From contig WFQY01000020.1 in assembly GCA_015486815.1 (NCBI GenBank), positions 1-5,263 of the forward strand: a stretch of 5,263 nucleotides of DNA, given 5' to 3'. Of this stretch, positions 1-5,263 are shown in pieces (positions within the stretch are counted from its first letter, which is position 1; each line of letters begins with the position of its first letter). The notes under the pieces were generated by a model. It saw only the letters and a program-made list of their open reading frames with translations. It made no database searches and was not told the origin of the DNA. Origin of the DNA: Phycisphaerae bacterium (GTDB lineage: Bacteria; Planctomycetota; Phycisphaerae; JAAYCJ01). The translations under genes were made by a program, and so were the position numbers.

Positions 1-20
1 ATATAGTGGTTTTCTTTAGT

Positions 21-49
21 AAAATTTCCCAGCCTCAAAAAAATTCCCA
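21..49. repeat. Imperfect direct repeat upstream of the cluster
   Basis: AAAATTTCCCA (21-31) recurs as AAAATTCCCA (40-49), one T shorter, with about two helical turns between equivalent bases. It lies just upstream of the promoter-like elements and about 80 to 110 bases before the first start codon. Such a spacing would suit a dimeric regulator, but no regulator gene is in the window and AT-rich DNA yields short repeats by chance. Confidence 0.35.
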
Positions 50-57
50 AAATTTAT

Positions 58-100
58 TTGACAAAATTGCATTTTGCACATTCCTAAGTTAAGATAGGAT
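58..100 (+). promoter_or_regulatory. Candidate promoter region of the M24-creatininase-ASRT-GH cluster
   Basis: This is the only upstream region of the tightly packed first four genes, so a promoter is expected here. TTGACA at 58-63 is a perfect -35 hexamer, but no good -10 lies 16 to 18 bases downstream. An alternative pairs TTGCAT (67-72) with TAAGAT (90-95) at 17 bases, both weak matches. The stretch also contains the small palindrome AAAAT-TGC-ATTTT (63-75) and a TTGCA direct repeat (67-71, 74-78), which could be an operator. The exact promoter cannot be fixed from sequence alone. Confidence 0.35.
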
Positions 101-129
101 AAGGTAAAATAAAATATGGAGACAATACA

Positions 130-1305
130 ATGACTACAAACAATCTTCCCGTAATTCCGAGTTCGGAATTTATCGAGCGTCGAAAAAAGGCACAGGAGCT
201 GATACGTCAGCGAGGACTGGACATTCTTCTGGTCAACAGTAATGAGGCGGATTTTGCTAATGTCCGTTATTTTTCTAACTTTTGGCCACTTTTCGAAATA
301 GCGGGAGTTGCAATTCCTCCTGAAGGAGAAGCTGCTTTGCTGGTCGGGCCTGAAAGCGATAGATTCGCCGCTGACCGTGGTAAAATACAGAATATCTACA
401 AGATGATTGAATATCGCGAATCTGCGGATCCGGAATGTCCGGGGATGAAGTTTGCGAAGTTTACGGATGTGTTTAATGATCTTGGGGTTAGCAATCCGAA
501 ACGCATAGGAATAGCTGGATATATCATAACCACGCCGCCTGTGCTGGAGGGATTGAAGGATGCATTTCCACAAGCGACAATCGAACGCGCAGATGACATT
601 ATGGTCAAACTGCGATCGATAAAGTCGGAAGCGGAAATAGCGTGCTTAAAGAAGGCATTTGAAATCAGCGAGCTGGCTGTTCAGGATGTACTGGAGCAGA
701 TTAAACCCGGAATGACCGAACTTCAGGTAGTAGGTATTGCACAAAAGAGTATGTATGCAAACGGAGCGGAATATGAAGCACATCCGCTTTATGTCCTTTC
801 CGGTATTAGTTCGTCGCATGCGATTTCCAGGCCGTCTCATAAAGTAATAGAGAAAGGCGAGCTTGTTCAGCTGAATATCGGTGCGAGAGTTTCGGGATAT
901 TCACCAAGCGTTGGCGTTCCGGTATGTATGGGTAAAATGTCGCCTCGAATGCGTGAATTGGTGGAATTCGGATTAAAAGCGCATACCAAAACCATCGAAT
1001 GGATGAAAGCAGGGGTAATGGCTTGCGATATTACTAAAAAATATTTTCAGTTCTTTGTCGATAACGGATATGGTGATAATTTCCTTTATGGTCCTTGTCA
1101 TGGGTTGGGTATGATTGAGGTCGAACCGCCCTGGATGGAAACCACATCGGAATATGCTTTGGCGGAAAATATGACCTTTCAAGTCGATACGTTCCTGCTC
1201 GATAAGGAATTCGGGCTGCGATGGGAAAATGGAGTTCGCGTAGTTTCCGACGGTGTGGAACTGATGAGTGGAAAGTTTCGAAATATAATCGAGCTTGACG
1301 TTTGA
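130..1305 (+). CDS. M24-family (creatinase/aminopeptidase P fold) protein lacking the canonical metal ligands
   Basis: This 391-residue protein has the two-domain layout of creatinases and prolidases: a Creatinase_N-like domain (about residues 13-155) and a pita-bread M24 domain (about 160-385). Family landmarks are the LRSIKSEAEI linker (161-170), the conserved His of SSSH (H230), QLNIGARVSGY (247-257), CHGLG (323-327) and NGVRV (367-371). In metal-dependent M24 peptidases five ligands Asp, Asp, His, Glu, Glu are expected. The matching positions here are N249, S260, H324, D353 and V372, so only the His is kept. The Asp-to-Asn change at the first site also occurs in creatinase, a metal-free C-N hydrolase of the same fold. 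A dinuclear-metal peptidase activity is therefore unlikely; a creatinase-like hydrolase acting on a small molecule fits better. No signal peptide is seen, so it is probably cytoplasmic. GGAGA at 118-122, 7 bases upstream, supports the start. A creatininase-family gene follows after 22 bases. Family assignment is firm; substrate is unknown. Confidence 0.9.
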   Translation: MTTNNLPVIPSSEFIERRKKAQELIRQRGLDILLVNSNEADFANVRYFSNFWPLFEIAGVAIPPEGEAALLVGPESDRFAADRGKIQNIYKMIEYRESADPECPGMKFAKFTDVFNDLGVSNPKRIGIAGYIITTPPVLEGLKDAFPQATIERADDIMVKLRSIKSEAEIACLKKAFEISELAVQDVLEQIKPGMTELQVVGIAQKSMYANGAEYEAHPLYVLSGISSSHAISRPSHKVIEKGELVQLNIGARVSGYSPSVGVPVCMGKMSPRMRELVEFGLKAHTKTIEWMKAGVMACDITKKYFQFFVDNGYGDNFLYGPCHGLGMIEVEPPWMETTSEYALAENMTFQVDTFLLDKEFGLRWENGVRVVSDGVELMSGKFRNIIELDV

Positions 1306-1315
1306 GAAAATACAC

Positions 1316-1321
1316 AGGAGG
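1316..1321 (+). promoter_or_regulatory. Strong ribosome binding site that fixes the creatininase-family start
   Basis: AGGAGG sits 6 bases before ATG at 1328. It rules against the longer in-frame TTG start at 1295, which lies upstream of this site and inside the preceding gene. Confidence 0.85.
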
Positions 1322-1327
1322 TTAGCT

Positions 1328-2071
1328 ATGCGATATGAATTGATGCTGCCATATCAGATACGTAAAGCTATCAGCGAAAATTGGCCCGTCGTACTGCCGA
1401 TAGGTGTGCTTGAGTATCATAGTGAACATCTTGGGGTTGGGGTAGATACTCTCGTTGTTGTGCGTGCGGTAGAACTTTTGGAAAAGGAACTTGATAATAT
1501 AGTCGTACTGCCTCCTTTTTATTACGGGGCTGCAAGTTATGCGGTAGAACCGCCCGAAGGTAATGGCTCGGTGCAAGTAGATGCCGAAGAGATTTTTCCC
1601 CTTGCCAAAGGTCTTTTAAGAAGTCTGCTCCGTATAGGGTTTAGGAATATCCATGGCATTGTTCACCATCAGTCTGAAAATTTTAAAGATGGTATGCCTA
1701 CCGACTTGGCATTTAAGTTAGCTTCTCGACAGGTGATATTCGAGTTTCTCGAAACTGAGCGTGGCGACGGTTGGTGGGGAAACAGTAGTATGGCAGACTA
1801 TTATTCCAATAATGAGCAGGGTGATAATCCTTTTAACTGGATTCGGTTTCACCCGCTGATGGACGAACAAACACAAAAGGAATACACTTTTGACCACGCT
1901 GGTATCGGTGAGACGTCGCTGATGCTATCGCTCTGTCCTGAAGGTGTGGATATGTCAAAATTCACAGACGAAAAGTGGTATTCCAAAACAGCAAAAGATG
2001 CGACAAAAGAATATGGCGATATTGCTAAAAAGCGAATACTCGAACATTTAAGAAGAATTCTCAAAGGGTAG
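1328..2071 (+). CDS. Creatininase family amidohydrolase
   Basis: This 247-residue protein is close to the usual family length (P. putida creatininase is about 260). Creatininase-family enzymes are metal hydrolases that open cyclic amides or cleave amide and formamide bonds. The signature LEYHSEHLGVGVD gives E29, H31 and D40, matching the ligands E34, H36 and D45 of creatininase with identical spacing. The usual NGHxEN segment reads HHQSEN (113-118): E117 is kept, but the ligand His is Q115, with H114 beside it. DHAGIGETSLML (189-200) is the late family motif and holds H190, the equivalent of the active-site His near 178. The W149-W150 pair lies in the region where creatininase has substrate-covering Trp residues. 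The start at 1328 is chosen for the AGGAGG site; a TTG at 1295 would add 11 residues not expected in the family. The next gene begins immediately after its stop codon. Family is secure; substrate is not necessarily creatinine, since homologues act on several amides. Confidence 0.92.
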   Translation: MRYELMLPYQIRKAISENWPVVLPIGVLEYHSEHLGVGVDTLVVVRAVELLEKELDNIVVLPPFYYGAASYAVEPPEGNGSVQVDAEEIFPLAKGLLRSLLRIGFRNIHGIVHHQSENFKDGMPTDLAFKLASRQVIFEFLETERGDGWWGNSSMADYYSNNEQGDNPFNWIRFHPLMDEQTQKEYTFDHAGIGETSLMLSLCPEGVDMSKFTDEKWYSKTAKDATKEYGDIAKKRILEHLRRILKG

Positions 2072-2074
2072 ATG

Positions 2075-2434
2075 ATGAGCGAATATGGTAAAAAGATTTG
2101 GTTTCTGCCGGATGGTGATATTCCCGCACCCGGCGATAAGGAGCCATACGGACACGAGTCGTTGGTAATTTTGAATCCGAATGATACTGATGCTAAGATC
2201 ACGTTAACCGTTTATTTCACTGATCGTGAGCCCAAACGTCTCTGTGCAGGCACAGTCAAAGCTCAGCGTGTCAGATGTATTCGCACAAATGAGCCGATCG
2301 ATGGCTTTCAGATTCCGTTCGGCCAGTATGCGCTTAAAGTCGAATCTACGCTCGGAGTGATCGTTCAGATCGGAAGGATGGATGTTACTCAGTCTAACCT
2401 TGCTTACTATACTACTATGGGGTATGGAATATGA
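2075..2434 (+). CDS. Sensory rhodopsin transducer (ASRT) family protein, predicted small-molecule/sugar-binding
   Basis: This 119-residue protein matches the single-domain beta-sandwich family of the Anabaena sensory rhodopsin transducer along its length. Shared blocks are PDGDIP (12-17), GHESLVILN (26-34), VYFTDREP (46-53), a basic VKAQRVRCIR strand (61-70), IPFGQYALKVES (80-91) and VIVQIGRMDVTQ (95-106). No signal peptide or membrane segment is present, so it should be a soluble cytoplasmic protein, in oligomers if like ASRT, which is a tetramer. Many members occur in bacteria without rhodopsins, and published domain and operon analysis proposes that they bind sugars or related metabolites. 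No rhodopsin gene is in this window, and the gene is packed between a creatininase-family gene and a GH-like gene, which supports the metabolite-binding role. ATG at 2072 directly follows the upstream stop, but AGGG at 2065-2068 is better spaced for ATG at 2075; the two differ by one Met. It overlaps the next gene by 4 bases (ATGA). The rhodopsin-based family name should not be read as light sensing here. Confidence 0.88.
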   Translation: MSEYGKKIWFLPDGDIPAPGDKEPYGHESLVILNPNDTDAKITLTVYFTDREPKRLCAGTVKAQRVRCIRTNEPIDGFQIPFGQYALKVESTLGVIVQIGRMDVTQSNLAYYTTMGYGI

Positions 2435-4167
2435 GTTGGATAAGTCCCAGAATTTGGCGTTCGCCGCAGAGCAAATTCAACGAAGACGAACCGATGAATT
2501 GCGTAGAAGTTTATACCGCTGACGTATTACAGTCAATCTGTGATCAGGAGTTTGATGCTATCTGGATGAGAGGCAGGCTTTGGGACCTTATTCACAGCGA
2601 GATATTTCCCGAACTGAATGACGAGAAGAGCCAACAAAGAATTGCGCATTTGCAAAAAGTAATCGCGGACGGAAAGCAAAAGGAGATAAAAGTTTTTCTT
2701 TATTTCAATGAGCCTCTCGGACTGTCCGAGGACAATGAATTTTGGAAAAAGCATCCGGAGATTAGGGGCGAACCACATCAGAACACATCAGCTTTCTGTA
2801 CTTCAACCCCTCAGTTCAAGGAGTTTTTTAACGAGTCTGTCAAAAATCTTTTCGACGACCTTCCAGGGCTCGGCGGAGTGATACTCATCACCGCCAGTGA
2901 ATATCATACACATTGCTGGTCGCACAAAGCAATCAGAAAAACCGGTGATTTCTACATCGACGAATGCCTTGCACCTATGCAATGTCCGAATTGCAGGAAT
3001 CGCGAACCCGCTGACGTTGTGGCGGAGCTTGTAAATATCTGGAAAACAAATGCTGATCGTCAGCCCCATCCGCCGGAAGTGTGGGTATGGAACTGGAGCT
3101 GGTCAATGTGGTACGATCAGCCTCAGCGCGAAGTTATTGAAAAGCTCCCGGCGAATGTAAAACTAATGTGCGACTTCGAACGAGGCGGAACACGGAAACA
3201 GGAAATAGGCGATGTTTTTATCGATGAATATTCACTTGGATACGTCGGGCCAAGCGAAAGGTTTTTGGGATCAAAGCAAGCTGCTGATAAAAAAGATATT
3301 GCCGTTTGTGGCAAACTGCAGATTGGGACAACGCACGAACTCGCAACCGTTCCGAATCTACCGTTAATACCCAACATTTTTGATAAATTGAAAAAATCTG
3401 ACGAGCTTGGTTTGGAAGGTTTGATGTTCAGCTGGAATTTCGGAAACACGCCGAGTTTGAATACCGCTGCTGTAAAATTATTCGTTGAATCCGAGCACCT
3501 ACGAAGCGACAAGGAAAAATTCCTCCGTACACTTGCCAAAAACTATTTTGGCAATATTGATTCGGACAAAATCCTGCGAGCTTGGGAATTATTTTGCGAA
3601 TCTTTTGCTCAGTATCCGTTTTCGATTCCGATGCTTTATGTTGGCCCGATGAACTATTCTGTTGCCTATCCCCTTAGTTTGAAATATGAGGATCGTCCGA
3701 TGGGCCCGTCGTGGATATGGCACGAGCATTTCGGCGACCGACTCGAAGACTGCCTGGACCCGTTTACTTTGGATGGGGTGTGCAAGTGTTTGGAATTGAT
3801 GGAAAACTACTGGTCGGCAGGTTTACATCTTTACAGAGAAGAGTTAAATCGAGCGGAAAATGAAAATCAGATTAAAGAGCTAAGCTGTGCCGAAATGATA
3901 GGCTGCCATATTTCCACCACGAAAAATATTTTTGATTTTCATCTGTGGCGACGGGAAAAAATGAAAAAACAAAATCTCGATGGGCCATGCGAATTAACAT
4001 CAGATGACTACTCGAAGAAACTTATCAGCCGACATATCCAAATTTGCAAAACTGCCCTCAAACTTGCAAAAGACAATCCGCAGTTCGGCTATCATCAGGA
4101 GCCACACGTGTACTTTTATGATGCTAAAACCATCAAAACTTGCATCGCACAAATGGAAACCACATAA
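2431..4167 (+). CDS. Large TIM-barrel protein, probable glycoside hydrolase-like enzyme of unassigned family
   Basis: This 578-residue protein has no recognisable signal peptide. The first 350 residues read like an alpha/beta barrel: FDAIWMRG (41-48), EIKVFLYFNEP (85-95), GVILITASEYHTHCW (149-163), PEVWVWNWSWSMW (215-227), VKLMCDFERGG (243-253) and LEGLMFSWNFGNTPS (328-342). E157 after a barrel strand, and D248/E250 after another, are candidate catalytic acids by position only. C162, C179 and the CPNC pair (C185, C188) could form a structural metal site, as Cys clusters do in some GH-like barrels. The C-terminal part is mostly helical, with AWELFCESFAQYPF (384-397) and YVGPMNYSVAYPL (403-415). 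Aromatic residues are abundant in the barrel loops, as in sugar-binding clefts. The style recalls uncharacterised carbohydrate-active proteins of Planctomycetota and Lentisphaerota, but I cannot place it in a numbered GH family. ATG at 2431 overlaps the preceding stop codon, which suggests translational coupling to the ASRT-like gene. Sugar hydrolysis is inferred, not shown. Confidence 0.6.
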   Translation: MSWISPRIWRSPQSKFNEDEPMNCVEVYTADVLQSICDQEFDAIWMRGRLWDLIHSEIFPELNDEKSQQRIAHLQKVIADGKQKEIKVFLYFNEPLGLSEDNEFWKKHPEIRGEPHQNTSAFCTSTPQFKEFFNESVKNLFDDLPGLGGVILITASEYHTHCWSHKAIRKTGDFYIDECLAPMQCPNCRNREPADVVAELVNIWKTNADRQPHPPEVWVWNWSWSMWYDQPQREVIEKLPANVKLMCDFERGGTRKQEIGDVFIDEYSLGYVGPSERFLGSKQAADKKDIAVCGKLQIGTTHELATVPNLPLIPNIFDKLKKSDELGLEGLMFSWNFGNTPSLNTAAVKLFVESEHLRSDKEKFLRTLAKNYFGNIDSDKILRAWELFCESFAQYPFSIPMLYVGPMNYSVAYPLSLKYEDRPMGPSWIWHEHFGDRLEDCLDPFTLDGVCKCLELMENYWSAGLHLYREELNRAENENQIKELSCAEMIGCHISTTKNIFDFHLWRREKMKKQNLDGPCELTSDDYSKKLISRHIQICKTALKLAKDNPQFGYHQEPHVYFYDAKTIKTCIAQMETT

Positions 4168-4187
4168 TGCCATTAGCATCTAACCAT

Positions 4188-4203
4188 CGTTGAAAAACCA
4201 ACG
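4188..4203 (+). other. Weak hairpin in the spacer before the GH4 gene
   Basis: CGTTG (4188-4192) and CAACG (4199-4203) form a 5-bp stem with an AAAAAC loop, about 20 bases after the GH-like stop codon. No T-run follows, so it is not a convincing intrinsic terminator. It might stabilise the upstream mRNA end. I see no good promoter in the rest of the 4168-4264 spacer, so the GH4 gene may be read through from upstream. Confidence 0.2.
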
Positions 4204-4252
4204 CCTTTGCACGGTGTACTGAGAAATGTGGGTTAATACAACTTATAAGAAT

Positions 4253-4256
4253 GGAG
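4253..4256 (+). promoter_or_regulatory. Ribosome binding site that favours the GH4 start at 4265
   Basis: GGAG at 4253-4256 lies 8 bases before ATG at 4265, but only 2 bases before ATG at 4259 and downstream of ATG at 4226. Translation from 4265 gives MEEKIILIGAGSA, with the NAD-binding strand right at the N-terminus, as is usual in GH4. Confidence 0.65.
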
Positions 4257-4264
4257 AAATGGCG

Positions 4265-5230
4265 ATGGAGGAAAAAATTATTCTTATCGGTGCGGGCAGT
4301 GCAGTATTTACTCGCGGATTGGTTTATGACCTTATACGAAAGGGCGAAGAGGTAGAATTGGGATTGGTGGATGTCAACACGGAGGCACTTGAAGTCGCAG
4401 AAAAGCTTACGCAAAAAATGATAGACAAGACATCTGCCCCTATCAAATTATCAGCTTCGGTTAATAGGCGGGATGTATTACCCGATGCGAGTGTTGTTAT
4501 TTGCACAATAGGAGTAGGAGGAAGACGAGCGTGGGAAAAAGATGTTTATATTCCGCGAAAATATGGAATATATCAGCCCGTTGGTGATAGTGTAATGCCA
4601 GGTGGAACATCACGGGCAATGAGAATGATTCCTGCGATGGTTGATATTGCAGAAGATGTTATCGAACTTGCACCGAACGCTCTTTTCTTCAATTATGCCA
4701 ATCCGATGGCTTGCATATGTAGAGCTGTTAGAAAAGCGACCGATGCGAATATTGTCGGTCTTTGCCACGGAGTAATTGGTACTATCAGGTCGCTTGCGAG
4801 CGATAAAAGAGACCCCGATCTGCTAAATCTTCCCCTAAATGAATTAAGTTATGATGTCGTGGGAATAAATCACTTAACGTGGATAATGAACATAAAACAC
4901 AAAGGAAAAGATATTACAGACAAGTTAAAACAAATAGCAGAGCTTAAATTGAATAAATTGAAAAATGGTGAAGATCCCGAAAATGTTAAGCCGTTTCAAT
5001 GGGAATTGGCGAAAATGTTCGGAGCGTTTCCAGCTCCGGGCGATAGGCACATAACAGAATTTTTCCCTTCGATGTTTAAATCCGAAGGAAGCTATTACGG
5101 TAAAACGTTGGGGGTAGATGCTTATCCGATTAAAAACTATATCGATGCCGGAGATGAAATTTATGCTCAGATGCAGGAAGATGCGTATTCCCGAGTTCGG
5201 CGGTGTAGTGTCGTAAGTCCTTGTAAATAA
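4265..5230 (+). CDS. Glycoside hydrolase family 4 (alpha-galactosidase/alpha-glucosidase-like), C-terminally truncated
   Basis: GH4 enzymes cleave glycosides by an NAD+- and divalent-metal-dependent redox mechanism in the cytoplasm. Visible motifs are the Rossmann loop GAGSAVFT (9-16), the NAD-ribose Asp region LVDVN (34-38), GDSVMPGGTSR (107-117), NYANPM (143-148), GLCHG with the metal-ligand Cys C167, GINHLTW with the metal-ligand His H203, and GDRHITEFFP (259-268). The GDRHxxEFFP form suggests an alpha-galactosidase, alpha-glucosidase or alpha-galacturonidase type rather than a 6-phospho-beta-glucosidase, but the substrate is uncertain. All catalytic motifs are present, yet the frame stops at 321 residues, where GH4 proteins usually have about 430 to 480. 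Codons from C314 onward lie within an inverted-repeat element starting at 5204, and the tail CSVVSPCK does not look like GH4. The gene is probably disrupted by an insertion and lacks the C-terminal helices needed for folding and dimer formation. A longer frame from 4226 exists but has poor ribosome-site support. It lies 97 bases after the GH-like gene, same strand. Confidence 0.85.
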   Translation: MEEKIILIGAGSAVFTRGLVYDLIRKGEEVELGLVDVNTEALEVAEKLTQKMIDKTSAPIKLSASVNRRDVLPDASVVICTIGVGGRRAWEKDVYIPRKYGIYQPVGDSVMPGGTSRAMRMIPAMVDIAEDVIELAPNALFFNYANPMACICRAVRKATDANIVGLCHGVIGTIRSLASDKRDPDLLNLPLNELSYDVVGINHLTWIMNIKHKGKDITDKLKQIAELKLNKLKNGEDPENVKPFQWELAKMFGAFPAPGDRHITEFFPSMFKSEGSYYGKTLGVDAYPIKNYIDAGDEIYAQMQEDAYSRVRRCSVVSPCK

Positions 5231-5259
5231 AGGGTCCCCTATTTTTCTTAGGCACTACA
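5204..5259. repeat. Inverted-repeat element disrupting GH4, possible insertion-sequence end or REP-like element
   Basis: TGTAGTGTC (5204-5212) and GGCACTACA (5251-5259) are inverted copies with 8 of 9 bases pairing, separated by 38 bases. Inside lies the AT-flanked quasi-palindrome AAATAAAGGGTCCCCTATTT (5225-5244). The left arm begins exactly at GH4 codon 314, and the frame ends at TAA (5228-5230) inside the element. The window ends 4 bases beyond the right arm, so it is unclear whether this is a whole small element (MITE or REP-like) or the tip of a larger insertion sequence. No transposase sequence is visible. Confidence 0.5.
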
Positions 5260-5263
5260 AATC

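Noticed and set aside
16..573. Open frame of 185 codons on the minus strand
   Set aside because: It lies opposite the start of the M24 gene, has no recognisable domain and an unnatural composition; it is a shadow of the coding strand.
1295..1327. TTG start giving an 11-residue N-terminal extension of the creatininase-family protein
   Set aside because: The AGGAGG site at 1316-1321 lies downstream of it and is placed correctly for ATG 1328; the extension would overlap the M24 gene and does not resemble the family N-terminus.
130..2071. Direct assignment of true creatinase and creatininase (creatinine degradation)
   Set aside because: The M24 protein lacks close similarity to creatinase beyond fold motifs, and the creatininase-family protein has a changed metal-site motif and sugar-related neighbours, so a specific creatinine role is not supported.
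2075..2434. Light-sensing partner of a rhodopsin
   Set aside because: No rhodopsin-like membrane protein is in the window, and the neighbours are metabolic; the family name alone does not support phototransduction.
4226..4264. Upstream ATG 4226 (and ATG 4259) as the GH4 start
   Set aside because: No good ribosome site precedes 4226, and GGAG is too close to 4259; ATG 4265 is well spaced and puts the NAD-binding strand at the N-terminus.
5225..5247. Intrinsic terminator at the GGGTCCCC core followed by a T-run
   Set aside because: The GC core would need a loop of about one base, so no stable hairpin forms; the palindrome fits better as part of the inverted-repeat element.

Overview
The window carries five genes, all on the + strand. 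Four form one compact cluster: an M24/creatinase-fold protein, a creatininase-family amidohydrolase, a small protein of the Anabaena sensory rhodopsin transducer (ASRT) family, and a large TIM-barrel protein that looks like a glycoside hydrolase. The fifth, after a gap of about 97 bases, is a glycoside hydrolase family 4 (GH4) gene that is cut short near the right edge. No RNA gene, CRISPR array, transposase or transporter is visible.

The host looks like a bacterium of moderate GC content with good Shine-Dalgarno sites (AGGAGG at 1316-1321). The wording of the large GH-like protein (SWNFGNTPS, YPF...YVGPMNYSVAYPL) resembles, from memory, proteins common in Planctomycetota, Lentisphaerota and similar polysaccharide degraders. 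That placement is a low-confidence inference; no marker gene confirms it.

Layout: 1-129 is an AT-rich upstream region with a direct repeat and promoter-like elements. 130-1305 is the M24 protein. 1328-2071 is the creatininase-family protein, 22 bases further on. The ASRT-like gene follows with no gap and overlaps the GH-like gene (2431-4167) by 4 bases in an ATGA junction, so the set is very probably one transcript with coupled translation. 4168-4264 is a short spacer with only a weak hairpin. 4265-5230 is the GH4 gene. From 5204 the sequence enters a structured element bounded by the inverted repeat TGTAGTGTC / GGCACTACA (5204-5259). The GH4 frame ends inside it, about 100 or more residues short of the family's length.

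The most interesting point is the combination. The M24 protein has lost the usual metal ligands, as true creatinase has. Its neighbour belongs to the family of creatininase, the enzyme that precedes creatinase in creatinine breakdown. Both sit with an ASRT domain, thought to bind sugars or related small molecules, and with two probable sugar-active proteins. A reasonable hypothesis is a cytoplasmic pathway for a nitrogen-bearing (amide, lactam or amidino) sugar derivative, with the ASRT protein as ligand-binding sensor or accessory subunit. The families are readable from sequence; the joint pathway is inference.
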